Origin: Rathayibacter sp. Leaf185
Lineage (GTDB): Bacteria; Actinomycetota; Actinomycetes; Actinomycetales; Microbacteriaceae
NCBI RefSeq assembly: GCF_001423885.1
Contig: NZ_LMPP01000003.1
Coordinates: 310,001 to 374,000 of the forward strand
Direction: 5' to 3'
DNA: 64,000 bases
Part shown: positions 26,824-36,727 of the stretch, one piece after another
Layout: every line of letters begins with the position of its first letter
Numbering within the stretch: the stretch's first letter is position 1
Program-made: the position numbers and the translations under genes
The notes under the pieces: model-generated
Database searches by the model: none
Told to the model about the DNA's origin: nothing
The model's input: only the letters and a program-made list of their open reading frames with translations

Positions 26824-29001
26824 CTAGGGGGCGTTCGGGAGGAGTCCGTCGGGCTCGTCGAGGTCGAGGGTCACGAGGAGTCCCGTGGCGCTCGAGTCGA
26901 CGGATCGGGGGACGAAGTCGCCGGTCTGGCTGCCGAGCCAGGAGGTGGCGGCAGCGGTCGCGGTGGCGTCGGCGGGAATGCTCGCGCCGTTGTAGCCGGA
27001 GAGGAGCATGCGGTGCCGGACCCCCTCCGTCTCGTTGGCGCCGGCGGGGAAGTCGGCGACCGAGAGCGGAGCGGCGGCGAGCTGCTGGCCGAGGAGCAGG
27101 AGCAGCCGGGAGTCGACGCTCCCCTCCTCGAGCAGCGCGCGTGCGGCGGGGGTGGTGGTGAGACCCGGGTTGGCAGCGAGCTGCGTGCCTGCGGAGGCGC
27201 GCGCGGCGGTCTGGACGGCCGCGGCGGCCGCAGCGGCCTCCGTGCCCTGATCGAGCACGCGGCGCACCTCGACCGAGGAGTCGCCCCGGCCGAACTGCGC
27301 GACCGGCTCCGAGTTCTCGAGGGCGGAGGACACCTCGCCGGTCGCCGTCGCGGTCAGCGCCGGCGTGGCCAGGATGTAGTCGGCCGCCCGCCAGGCCGAA
27401 TCGGGCGCCGCGGCGGCGAGGGTCGACTCCGAGACGATCGTGTCGGAGGGGAAGCCGCCGTCGCTGACCTGATCGACGAGGTCGTCCTGCACGAGCAGCA
27501 CCGACGAGGGGTCGAGGGAGGAGGCGATCCACGCGACAGCGGCGGCGGTCGTGCCGGGGTCGCCTGCGGGAGCCGGATCGGCGGTGCCGCCGCCCTGCGA
27601 GAGCAGCGGGACAGCGACGAGCGCACCTCCGATGACGAGGACCGCCGCCCCGATCCCGATTCCGATGGTGAGCAGGCGGCGACGGTCGCGCGGGGCCCGC
27701 TCCTCGGGGGCCGGCTGATCGTTGCGGTTGTCCGGGGCGTCGGCGAGGTTGAGCAGGTGATCGGGGTAGGTCGGCGGGGCGGGCGGGCGATCCTCGGTGA
27801 GCAGGTCGTCGAAGGAGTCGGCCGGAGCCTCGTCGACCGCGACGGCGCCCTGCCGGGACACGAAGGAGCGCGACGGCTCGGACGGCCGGTGGTGGATGGT
27901 CGCCGGCACGAAGGAGGCGACAGCGGGGTGCGGGAACTCGATCGCGTCGGGATCGAGGGTGCAGACCGCGCCGATGGCCGGGGCCACACCGAACGTCGAC
28001 ACGGCGGCGAGCGAGGGGGCGCTCAGCGGGGCGGACGTCGCGGGCCGCTCGAAGGCGGAGGGGGCGCTCGCCTCGGGGAGCGCGGGGGTCTCGGACTCCT
28101 CGGGAGTGTGGGCGGCGCGATCGGCCTCGGCGAGACGCTCGGTCTCGGTGGCGCGCTCGGCGTCAGCCAGACGCTCGGACTCGGCGAGCCGCTCGGCTTC
28201 GGCACGACGGTCGGCCTCGGCTGCACGTTCGGCTTCGGCGATGCGTTCGGCCTCAGCCAGACGCTCGACCTCAGCCACACGCTCGGCTTCGGCTGCACGC
28301 TCAGCCTCGGCCGCGCGCTCGGCGTCGGCGAGACGCTCCGCCTCAGCAGCACGCTCCACCTCAGCCAGGCGCTCGGACTCGGCGAGCCGCTCGGCTTCGG
28401 CCGTACGCTCCGTCTCAGCGGCTCGCTCGGCCTCGGCGACTCGCTCAGCTTCGGCGAGTCGCTCGATCTCGGCGAGGCGCTCGATCTCGGCGAGGCGCTC
28501 GATCTCGGCGAGGCGCTCGGTCTCGGCGATGCGCTTGGACTCGGCCAGACGCTCGGCGATGCGCTGCACCACAGCGGCGCGCTCGGCGGCGGCCGCCTCC
28601 TCCTGTGCCGACACGGCCGACAGCGCCGACCGGGGCGCGGGCGGAGCGGAATCGGGGAGCGGCGCGAGAGCGGGCGGTGCCACCGGCGCGGGATCGGTAC
28701 GAGGTGCGGATGCCGGAGCGCCGCCGCCGGACGGGGCGTGACGCGGCGGATCCGGCACGAAGTCGGCGACAGCAGGGTGCGGGAACTCGATGGCATCGAG
28801 GTCGAGCTCGCAGTACCGGCCGATCGACGGCGCGGGCACATCGAACGTGGGAAGGCCCGAGCCCGCTGCGAGGTGGTCGCGCCTCGGCGGCTCCGGGACG
28901 CTCTGCTCGAATGCGGGCGACTCGTCGTGCACCGTGAATCCGTCGTGGCGGCGGCTCCGGCCGAACAGACGCCGCGCGACGCCGGTGGTCTCGCGCGGCA
29001 T
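26824..29001 (-). CDS. membrane protein with 24-copy hexapeptide helix repeat
   Basis: A 725-residue protein I do not recognise. Order: a basic N-terminus; a motif with DAIEFPHPAVADFVP (about residues 62-80); a Pro/Ala stretch; 24 tandem hexapeptides of the form xERxAE (residues 155-298), predicted as one long, highly charged helix; a second copy of the motif (DAIEFPHPAVASFVP); a charged stretch; one transmembrane helix (about residues 440-465, after RDRRRLL); and an outer domain of about 260 residues. The topology suggests a cytoplasmic N-terminus and an external C-terminus. The start is uncertain: ATG at 29001 lacks a Shine-Dalgarno sequence. It is first in the envelope operon (24 nt to DUF4397). 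Confidence 0.75.
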   Translation of the reverse strand: MPRETTGVARRLFGRSRRHDGFTVHDESPAFEQSVPEPPRRDHLAAGSGLPTFDVPAPSIGRYCELDLDAIEFPHPAVADFVPDPPRHAPSGGGAPASAPRTDPAPVAPPALAPLPDSAPPAPRSALSAVSAQEEAAAAERAAVVQRIAERLAESKRIAETERLAEIERLAEIERLAEIERLAEAERVAEAERAAETERTAEAERLAESERLAEVERAAEAERLADAERAAEAERAAEAERVAEVERLAEAERIAEAERAAEADRRAEAERLAESERLADAERATETERLAEADRAAHTPEESETPALPEASAPSAFERPATSAPLSAPSLAAVSTFGVAPAIGAVCTLDPDAIEFPHPAVASFVPATIHHRPSEPSRSFVSRQGAVAVDEAPADSFDDLLTEDRPPAPPTYPDHLLNLADAPDNRNDQPAPEERAPRDRRRLLTIGIGIGAAVLVIGGALVAVPLLSQGGGTADPAPAGDPGTTAAAVAWIASSLDPSSVLLVQDDLVDQVSDGGFPSDTIVSESTLAAAAPDSAWRAADYILATPALTATATGEVSSALENSEPVAQFGRGDSSVEVRRVLDQGTEAAAAAAAVQTAARASAGTQLAANPGLTTTPAARALLEEGSVDSRLLLLLGQQLAAAPLSVADFPAGANETEGVRHRMLLSGYNGASIPADATATAAATSWLGSQTGDFVPRSVDSSATGLLVTLDLDEPDGLLPNAP
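28108..28539 (-). repeat. 18-bp minisatellite, 24 copies
   Basis: Exactly 432 bp made of 24 in-frame 18-bp units encoding hexapeptides such as IERLAE, AERVAE, SERLAE and AERAAE. Three identical IERLAE units stand at the N-terminal side, marking recent duplication; other units have drifted at positions 1 and 4. Copy number probably varies between strains. Confidence 0.9.
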
Positions 29002-29245
29002 CAGCGCGAGTCCCGTCCGAGCGCGCGCCGACTGCAGGAGGTCATACCTGCTCTTCGTAGCCCCCCGGCTGTCCGGTCTGGTCCAGCCTGCGATCCGGAT
29101 CGTCGTCCCCACCTGTGCATCGCCCCAGTCTCCCGGGTGCAGTGGCGCGAGACGAACCCTCTTCGCCGCGCGGAACGGCGTGTCGCTGCCGGAACGGCCC
29201 GAGAACGGGGGTGCGGGCACCGCGTCCGCCCGCGATGATCGGAGG

Positions 29246-30298
29246 ATGGACCTCCCGTTCTCGCTCCCGATCGCGCCGATGCTGGCGAAGGCGGTGCTCG
29301 CGGTGCCCGCTCAGGACGGCGTGCCCGGCGGCTACTCCTACGAACCGAAGTGGGACGGGTTCCGCGCGATCGTGTCGCGATCGGGCGGTGAGTGCGAGAT
29401 CGGCAGCCGCGGCTCGAAGCCGCTGACGCGGTACTTCCCCGAGCTGGTGGCGGCGTTCCTCGACCTGCTGCCCGACGGCTGCGTGATCGACGGCGAGATC
29501 GTGCTGGCCACCGGCGATCGCGGGGCGCAGCGGCTCGACTGGGAGCTGCTCTCGCAGCGGATCCACCCCGCCGCGAGCCGCGTCGCGATGCTGGCGGAGG
29601 AGACTCCCGCGATGCTCGTCGCCTTCGACCTGCTCGCGGTCGACGGGCGGAGTCTGCTCGACGAGCCCTACTCGGCGCGGCGCGCGGCGCTGGCCGACCT
29701 GCTCGAGGGCGTCGCGCCTCCGCTGCACCTCGGACGGACCACGGCCGACGAGGCGCTCGCACGCGATTGGCTCGAGCGCTTCGAGGGCGCCGGGCTCGAC
29801 GGAGTGATCGCGAAGCCGCTCGACGCGCCCTACGCCCCCGGCAAGCGGTCGATGCTCAAGGTGAAGCATCACCGGACGGCCGACGTGGTGGCGATCGGCT
29901 ACCGCGAGCACACCTCGAAGCAGGGGCTCGGCTCGCTGCTGCTCGGCCTCTACGACGCCGACGGGACCGTGCGGCAGGTGGGCGGCGCCTCCGCCTTCAC
30001 CGACGCCCGGCGGGTGGAGCTGGTGGACGAGCTCGCCGACGCGGTCGAGCGCGGTGCGGACGGCGAGCCCGTGCGCGGCGACGGCGAGCGGAGCCGCTTC
30101 TCGGGCAGCCGCGACACCTCGTTCGTCCGGCTGCGGCCGACGCGGGTGCTCGAGGTGCGCTACGACCAGATGGAGGGCGACCGGTTCCGCCACACCGTGC
30201 AGTTCGAGCGGTGGCGACCCGACCGCGAGGCGTCCTCGTGCACCTTCGATCAGCTCGAGCGGCCGACGGCGTACGACCTCGACGACGTGCTCGGCTGA
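29246..30298 (+). CDS. ATP-dependent DNA ligase, LigC-like
   Basis: A 350-residue ligase. Motif I with the adenylated lysine is EPKWDGFRA (residues 31-39). Later motifs are VIDGEIVL, FDLLAVDG, LDGVIAKP and MLKVKHHRTADVV, and an OB-fold domain ends the protein. It lacks the polymerase and phosphoesterase domains of LigD and matches the stand-alone LigC type. The ATG abuts GGAGG with no spacing, so the true start could differ slightly; the next in-frame ATG would cut into the domain. It is convergent with a LigD-like polymerase (9-nt gap). Probably used in repair or end joining. Confidence 0.9.
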   Translation: MDLPFSLPIAPMLAKAVLAVPAQDGVPGGYSYEPKWDGFRAIVSRSGGECEIGSRGSKPLTRYFPELVAAFLDLLPDGCVIDGEIVLATGDRGAQRLDWELLSQRIHPAASRVAMLAEETPAMLVAFDLLAVDGRSLLDEPYSARRAALADLLEGVAPPLHLGRTTADEALARDWLERFEGAGLDGVIAKPLDAPYAPGKRSMLKVKHHRTADVVAIGYREHTSKQGLGSLLLGLYDADGTVRQVGGASAFTDARRVELVDELADAVERGADGEPVRGDGERSRFSGSRDTSFVRLRPTRVLEVRYDQMEGDRFRHTVQFERWRPDREASSCTFDQLERPTAYDLDDVLG

Positions 30299-30307
30299 CC
30301 GCCCGCG

Positions 30308-31339
30308 TCAGTCCGCCGCAGGCTTCTTGGCGCGGCTCGGCTGCACGCGGGGCGGCTCTCCCGGCATCTTGGGGAAGTCGGGCGGGAACGGCAGCTCGCC
30401 GAGCCCCTGCGCGACATCGCGCTCCCACCAGGCCAGCAGGATGTCGAGGCGTCCGGGACTCTCGTGCATCCGCGCCCACGGGTCGCCCGTGGTCGCGAGG
30501 CGCTCGGGGACGGTGCGGACGGTGAAGCGGGTGGGGTCGACTCCGTCGAGCTCGTCCCACTCGAGCGGGCACGACACCGGGGCGTGCGCGAGCGGGCGCG
30601 GGCTGTAGGCGCCGGCCATGGTGCGGTCGCGGTTCGCCTGGTTGAAGTCGACGAAGATGCGCTCGCCGCGCTCCTCCTTCCACCACGCCGTCGTGACCTG
30701 CTCGGGCATGCGCCGCTCGAGCTCGCGGGCGGCGGCGATGACGGCGTGCCGCACCTCGAGGAACTCGTGCTCGGGCTCGATCGGCGCGAAGACGTGCAGG
30801 CCGCGGTTGCCCGACGTCTTGACGAACGACTCCAGCTCGGCCTCGCGCAGCACCTCGCGGAGGGCGTGCGCCGCTCGGACGGCGTCGGCCACGTCGGTGC
30901 CGGGCTGCGGATCGAGGTCGATGCGGAGCTGGTCGGGCTGATCGGGGTCGCCGGCCCTCGAGGCCCAGGGGTGGAAGGTGATCGTGTTCATCTGCGCGGC
31001 CCAGACGGCGACGGCGGGCTCGTCGATCACGAGCTGCGGATGCACGCGGCCGCTCGGGTAGGTGACGGGGACCGAGCGCACGTAGTCGGGCGCACCCTTC
31101 GGCGGGTTCTTGGAGAAGAACTGGTCGCCGTCGATCCCCGAGGAGAACCGCTGCAGCGACACGGGCCGGTCGCCGTTCGCGGCGAGGAAGGCGTCGCCGA
31201 CCGCGATCAGGTACTCCGCCACCTCCCGCTTCGTGATGCCGGGCTCGGGGAAGAGGACGCGCCCGGGACTCGAGAGGCGGACCTCGCGGTCGCCGTGCGG
31301 TCCAGGGACGGTGAGGACGACGGCGTCGCTGCTGGGCAT
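30308..31339 (-). CDS. LigD-type polymerase/primase domain protein
   Basis: A 343-residue stand-alone PolDom protein of the archaeo-eukaryotic primase superfamily. The catalytic aspartates are in RIDLDPQPG. Other family blocks are FSSGIDGDQFFSKNPPKGAP, TSGNRGLHVFAPIE, and a later metal-binding aspartate in IFVDFNQANRDRTM. In mycobacteria such proteins (PolD1/PolD2) add nucleotides during end joining and base repair. Its neighbour is a separate ligase, so the LigD activities are split between two genes. No Ku gene is in the window. Confidence 0.92.
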   Translation of the reverse strand: MPSSDAVVLTVPGPHGDREVRLSSPGRVLFPEPGITKREVAEYLIAVGDAFLAANGDRPVSLQRFSSGIDGDQFFSKNPPKGAPDYVRSVPVTYPSGRVHPQLVIDEPAVAVWAAQMNTITFHPWASRAGDPDQPDQLRIDLDPQPGTDVADAVRAAHALREVLREAELESFVKTSGNRGLHVFAPIEPEHEFLEVRHAVIAAARELERRMPEQVTTAWWKEERGERIFVDFNQANRDRTMAGAYSPRPLAHAPVSCPLEWDELDGVDPTRFTVRTVPERLATTGDPWARMHESPGRLDILLAWWERDVAQGLGELPFPPDFPKMPGEPPRVQPSRAKKPAAD

Positions 31340-31348
31340 GGTGTGAGG

Positions 31349-31777
31349 CTAGACCGCGGTGCCGCCGGGCGACAGGGGTCCGCCGGGGCGGCGGCGGAGG
31401 CGGATCGGGCCCTTCGCGCGCGACGGGTCGACGATCTGCCCGCCCTGCACGATGTCGATCTCGCCGCGGTCGACGAGCCGGCGGGCGGCGCGGCGGACGG
31501 GCTCCATCAGCGGGCGCCAGTCCTCGCCTCCGACCTTCCGGGCGACCTCGGACGGGCACGCGGTCGAGGCGGCGGCCCGGGCGAGGAGGATCTGGCGGAT
31601 CTCGTCCTCGAGCATCGCCTCCTCGGGACCGACGCCGCGGCGACGGCAGGCGTCGGAGCAGTAGCGGACGCTCTCCCAGTCGCGGGCCCACTTCGCGCGC
31701 CACTCGATCTCGCGGCCACAGGAGGCGCAGGTCTTGCTCTCGGGGCGGGCGGAGGACTCGCGGACGCGGTGGGCCAT
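31349..31777 (-). CDS. DUF2256 plus DUF3253 protein
   Basis: A 142-residue fusion. The N-terminal DUF2256 part carries a zinc-finger-like cysteine pattern ([20 protein letters not shown] then [12 protein letters not shown]). The C-terminal DUF3253 part is winged-helix-like ([41 protein letters not shown]). The ATG at 31777 is the first in a sensible context; upstream extensions run through the repeat array. It is in line with the polymerase gene (9-nt gap) and may share its transcript. Function unknown. Confidence 0.8.
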   Translation of the reverse strand: MAHRVRESSARPESKTCASCGREIEWRAKWARDWESVRYCSDACRRRGVGPEEAMLEDEIRQILLARAAASTACPSEVARKVGGEDWRPLMEPVRRAARRLVDRGEIDIVQGGQIVDPSRAKGPIRLRRRPGGPLSPGGTAV

Positions 31778-31831
31778 GGCTCGAGTGTGCGCGCGCGGGG
31801 TGCGGGTGCGCGACGGGTTGCGGAGCCGGCG

Positions 31832-31974
31832 TGCGGTCTGCAGGAGATGGTGCGATCTGCAGGAGGTGGTGCGGTCTGCAGGAGACCGGACCCCGGATCC
31901 GGGATCGGCGCGGCGGAGAGCGCTCTGCTGCGCGCGACACCTGCAGAGCGCACGTCCGACTCCTGCAGATCGCA
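31832..31974. repeat. CTGCAG-cored direct and inverted repeat array
   Basis: The 351-bp gap between the DUF2256 gene and the flavin reductase gene holds three head-to-tail 19-bp copies of TGCGRTCTGCAGGAGNNNG (31832-31850, 31851-31869, 31870-31888). Two further copies are in opposite orientation (CACCTGCAGAGCGCA at 31938-31952 and CTCCTGCAGATCGCA at 31960-31974). The two sets can fold onto each other. I see no gene in this stretch. It could be a regulator array or a dispersed intergenic repeat. Confidence 0.75.
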
Positions 31975-32128
31975 CCGCAGGGAATCCAGGGAGCGAGCGC
32001 AGGAGCCGGTGTCATACTCCGCAATGCGGCGAAGGCGCCTCCGGTCGTGCGACAGGCTGGAGGGGCAGTGCTGCGGCGCGAAGGCGGGCCGACCCTGCGC
32101 CGCATCCCCGATCGATCAGGAGCCTCCG

Positions 32129-32695
32129 ATGAGCCGTGAGAACCTCGCCACCACTCCGGCCGCCGACGACCCGCACCCCCGTGCCGCGTTCGCGGGACTG
32201 TCGCCGGACGAGTTCAAGCTCGCGTTCCGCAACCACGCCGCCGGAGTCGCGCTGATCACCGCCGATCCGGGGACGGGGCCCGTCGCGCTGACCGCGACCT
32301 CCGTCTTCTCGGTGAGCGCCGAGCCTCCGCTGTTCGTGTTCTCGCTCTCATCGGCGTCGTCGAGCTCGCCCGCGATCCAGGCGTCCGAGACCCTCGTCGT
32401 CCACCTTCTCGGCGCCGGCCAGCTCGATCTCGCCCGCCTGGGCTCGACCAGCGGCATCGACCGCTTCGCCGACACGTCGATCTGGTCGCGACTTCCCACG
32501 GGCGAGCCGTACTTCCCGACCGCCGCCGCGTGGATCCGCGGCACCGTGATCAACCGCATGGAGGCGGGGTCGTCGACCATCGTCGCGGTCCACGCGCTCG
32601 AGGCCCACGTGCCCGAGGACTCGGACACGACCGCTCCGCTCGTCTACCACAACCGCACCTGGCACCACCTGGGCGAGCACTCCCGCCTGAACTGA
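32129..32695 (+). CDS. flavin reductase family protein
   Basis: A 188-residue FMN-binding split-barrel flavin reductase. The family blocks are FRNHAAGVALITA, VALTATSVFSVSAEPPLFVF and the C-terminal PLVYHNRTWHHLGEH. AGGAG lies seven nt before the ATG. Family knowledge: it supplies reduced FMN to two-component monooxygenases. The convergent operon ends with a rhodanese and begins with an LLM monooxygenase, so this protein is a plausible electron source for it. That link is inferred from position. Confidence 0.88.
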   Translation: MSRENLATTPAADDPHPRAAFAGLSPDEFKLAFRNHAAGVALITADPGTGPVALTATSVFSVSAEPPLFVFSLSSASSSSPAIQASETLVVHLLGAGQLDLARLGSTSGIDRFADTSIWSRLPTGEPYFPTAAAWIRGTVINRMEAGSSTIVAVHALEAHVPEDSDTTAPLVYHNRTWHHLGEHSRLN

Positions 32696-32721
32696 GGCGC
32701 GCCACTCCCCCGGCGCCGCGT

Positions 32722-32776
32722 GAGAACGCAGAAGTTGTCGTAGTCGCATGCCGAGTACGACAACTCCTGCGTTCTC
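32722..32776. terminator. 21-bp inverted repeat between convergent genes
   Basis: Arms at 32722-32742 (GAGAACGCAG then AAGTTGTCGTA) and 32756-32776 are complementary over 21 bp with one mismatch and enclose a 13-nt loop. No T-run follows. Its lower G+C than the surroundings and its long, near-perfect stem make it look like a dispersed intergenic element used as a bidirectional terminator for the flavin reductase gene and the sulfur operon. Confidence 0.6.
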
Positions 32777-32791
32777 GAGGGGTGGATGCGC

Positions 32792-33673
32792 CTACGCGGA
32801 CGGGCCCGTCGCGACCGGGCGGCCGGGGGTGTTCGACCACTGCGACCACGAGCCGGGGTACAGGCGCGGCGCGAAGCCCGCGAGGGTGAGCGCGACCGCG
32901 TCGGCGGCGGCCGTCACTCCGGAGCCGCAGTACACGCCGACGGGAGCATCGGCCCGCACCCCGACCGCCTCGAAGCGCGCGCGCAGCTCGGACGCCGGGA
33001 GGAACCGCCCGTCGGAGTCGACGTTCTCGGTCGCCGGCGCGTTGAGCGCCCCCGGGATGTGCCCGGCGCGAGGGTCGATCGGCTCGACGTCCCCGCGGTA
33101 CCGCTCGGGGGCGCGGGCGTCGAGCAGCACACCGGCGGAGGGGAACGCGGCCGCCGCGTCGATGTCGAGCACCGGCAGGGAACCGTAGGCGAGCTCCACA
33201 TCACCCTGCTCCGGAGTCGCCGGCCCGGTCTCGAGCGAGCGACCCGAGCCGGTCCACGCGCGGAGCGAGCCGTCGAGCAGCCGCACATCCGAGACTCCGG
33301 CCGCGCGCAGCAGCCACCAGGCCCGGGCGGACGAGAGGTTCTTGAGGTCGTCGTAGACCACGACGGCCTGCCCCCGCCGCAGGCCCCAGCCGCGTGCCGC
33401 CTCCTGCAGCGCCTCGATCGGAGGCAGCGGGTGCCGCCCGTCGCCGGGGTCACCGTGCGAAGCCAGCTCGCGATCGAGGTCGACGTACACGGCTCCCGGC
33501 ACGTGTCCCTCGAGGTACGCGGGTCTGCCGTCGGGCCGGTCGAGGCGCCAGCGCACGTCGAGGACGAGCGGGGGCTCCGGCGACGCGAGCGCCGCCTCCA
33601 GCTCGTCGGGCGTCACGAGGACGGCAGCGCGGTCCGGGATGTCGGTGCCGGTGGAGGAGGCAGTGTCGGTCAT
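32792..33673 (-). CDS. sseA: two-domain sulfurtransferase (rhodanese)
   Basis: A 293-residue tandem rhodanese. The C-terminal domain carries the active loop CGSGVTA with cysteine at residue 249, the form typical of 3-mercaptopyruvate sulfurtransferases; the N-terminal domain is inactive (DDLKNLSSARAW in place of the loop). It moves sulfane sulfur to cyanide, thiols or proteins. It starts 20 nt after the FAD-oxidase stop and so is probably the last gene of the organosulfur operon. Confidence 0.9.
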   Translation of the reverse strand: MTDTASSTGTDIPDRAAVLVTPDELEAALASPEPPLVLDVRWRLDRPDGRPAYLEGHVPGAVYVDLDRELASHGDPGDGRHPLPPIEALQEAARGWGLRRGQAVVVYDDLKNLSSARAWWLLRAAGVSDVRLLDGSLRAWTGSGRSLETGPATPEQGDVELAYGSLPVLDIDAAAAFPSAGVLLDARAPERYRGDVEPIDPRAGHIPGALNAPATENVDSDGRFLPASELRARFEAVGVRADAPVGVYCGSGVTAAADAVALTLAGFAPRLYPGSWSQWSNTPGRPVATGPSA

Positions 33674-33693
33674 GACCGTCCTTTCGAGTGCGC

Positions 33694-35021
<1,328 letters not shown>

Positions 35022-35025
<4 letters not shown>

Positions 35026-35732
35026 GCCTCCACCCGCGTGATGATCGCCGCGGTCGCCGCCGACGCCTTCACCCGCTCGAGGAACAGCACCACGGTCGCC
35101 GCGGCCGAGCGGTGCGTCGCGTCGTTCAGCGCGTCGTGCCGCCCGTCGGCGAGGAGGTGGATCTCGGCGCGCGGGGCGGTGCGGTAGACGGCCACCGCCT
35201 CCGCCGCGGGGCTGATCGCGTCGGCCTCGCCGTGCAGCGCGAGCAGCGGGGCGCGCACGGCGCTGGCCGCGACCGCGAGCAGCGACGGCGGCAGCACCGC
35301 GTCGCGCGCGCCGGCGTCGGCCTCACGCGCCAGCACGCCTGCGTGGTTCGGGCAGGCGGTCCGCTCGGCGATGCCCTCGCCGCCCTCGGCGCGGACGGGC
35401 AGACCGGCGACGATCACCGCGTCGACCGCGTCGGGGTGGGTGGCGGCGATCTCGAGGGCCACGGCCGCGCCCGCGTCGGAACCGACGAGCACGAGGGGCG
35501 AGACGGCCGCGGGGTCGCGGAGGAGCTCGAGCGCCGCCTCCCGCACGCCCACTCTGGTCGCGTCGCCGAGGGCGCGGACGCGGTAGGCGTCGCGGGCGAT
35601 GCGGCTGCCGAAGCGCTCGTAGACGGCGGGAGTCTCGCCGCGGCCGCCGAGGACGATCAGCGTGCCGCGGGGGGCGATGCCCTCGGGCTCGTCGAAGTGC
35701 CGCGCCGGGAGGACGGGGATGGTCAGGGTCAT
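35022..35732 (-). CDS. alpha/beta hydrolase
   Basis: A 236-residue alpha/beta-hydrolase-fold protein. The oxyanion region is TLIVLGGRGETPAVY. The nucleophile elbow is atypical: VLVGSDAGAAVALEIA has Asp where Ser is usual (G-S-D-A-G). The C-terminal acid and histidine are likely in LHGEADAISPAAE and LADGRHDALND. It starts with an ATGA overlap on the PanE-like gene. The substrate is unknown; an Asp nucleophile would recall dehalogenases or epoxide hydrolases, but this is only a motif reading. Confidence 0.75.
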
Positions 35733-36727
35733 GCGGGCACTCCTTCAGGAGAGGGGACGAAGACAGAAGAGGGGACGGAGAGCTCGGCGAGGGCCAGCGG
35801 CACGACGGCCGCCTCCCGACCGCGGAGCCCGAGGAGGAACTGCAGCCGCTCGCTCACCGGCACGGCGACGCCCGCGCGCCGGGCGAGCAGAACGACCTCG
35901 CCGGTGAGGTGATCGACCTCGCTGCCGGCACCGCGGGCGAAGCTCTGCCAGGTCGAGAGACGACCGGGAGTGTGGCCGGCGACGGGGTCGACACGGAGGC
36001 GCGTGCCGTCGTCGTCGGCGACCGTGCGGCCGTTCGCGGTGAGCGCGAGGCGCGCCTCGGCCACGAGCACCTCGCGCAGGGCGGCGCGCTCGTCGTCGCT
36101 GCCGGTGAAGAGATCGAGGCCGTTGACGGCGTTCGCGAGCAGCTTGCGCGCCTTCCACGCACTGATGTCGGGCACCGCGCGGGCCGCGAAGCCCGCGCCG
36201 CGGAACGTCGCGGCGAGCGCCTCCGCCCGCGGATCGTCGGCGTCGGGATGGGGGCCGATCCACAGTGCGCCGACGGTCGGGAACGACGGGGAGACGACTT
36301 CGCCCGGGGTGAGGAAGCTGGCCGCGATGCCGATCGAGACGCCGTGCACCTCGGCGAAGCGCCGGAGGGCCAGGTCCTCGGCCGCGAGTCCGTTCTGGAA
36401 GGTGAGCACCGGCAGGGTGGCGCCCGCTCCCCCGCCGGCCAGCGGCGTCCACGCCCATTCGGCGAGCGCCGCCTCGGCGTCCTGCGCCTTGACGGTGAGG
36501 ACGAGCACGTCTCCCCGGCGGGGCGCGGCCTCGAGGGGCCCGCTTGCCACGGGAAGGGGCACGATCTCGTCGCCGGCCGGTCGTCGGAGGCGCAGCCCGC
36601 GCTCGCGGACGAGGCGCAGGTGCTCGCCGCGCGCGATCAGGACGACGTCCTCCCCCGCGAGGTGCAGCTGCGCCGCGACGACCGAGCCCACAGCGCCTCC
36701 GCCGATGACGACGAAGCGCCGGCTCAC
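35729..36727 (-). CDS. ketopantoate reductase family protein (PanE/ApbA-like)
   Basis: A 332-residue NADPH-dependent reductase. The Rossmann start is FVVIGGGAVGSVVAAQLHLA; VLTVKAQD and LTFQNGL follow, and the catalytic lysine is in WKARKLLANAVNGLD. The GTG at 36727 overlaps the ABC ATPase stop (GTGA). In this operon it is unlikely to serve pantothenate synthesis; it may reduce a 2-oxo acid or hydroxy-acid intermediate, perhaps as the counterpart of the GlcD-like oxidase. Confidence 0.82.
   Translation of the reverse strand: MSRRFVVIGGGAVGSVVAAQLHLAGEDVVLIARGEHLRLVRERGLRLRRPAGDEIVPLPVASGPLEAAPRRGDVLVLTVKAQDAEAALAEWAWTPLAGGGAGATLPVLTFQNGLAAEDLALRRFAEVHGVSIGIAASFLTPGEVVSPSFPTVGALWIGPHPDADDPRAEALAATFRGAGFAARAVPDISAWKARKLLANAVNGLDLFTGSDDERAALREVLVAEARLALTANGRTVADDDGTRLRVDPVAGHTPGRLSTWQSFARGAGSEVDHLTGEVVLLARRAGVAVPVSERLQFLLGLRGREAAVVPLALAELSVPSSVFVPSPEGVPA

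Noticed and set aside
28108-28539. CRISPR-like periodic repeats
   Set aside because: The 18-bp units are contiguous, in frame and without spacers; they encode the hexapeptide helix.
31832-31888. Short CRISPR array
   Set aside because: The 19-bp copies are directly adjacent with no spacers and have inverted relatives nearby; no cas genes are present.
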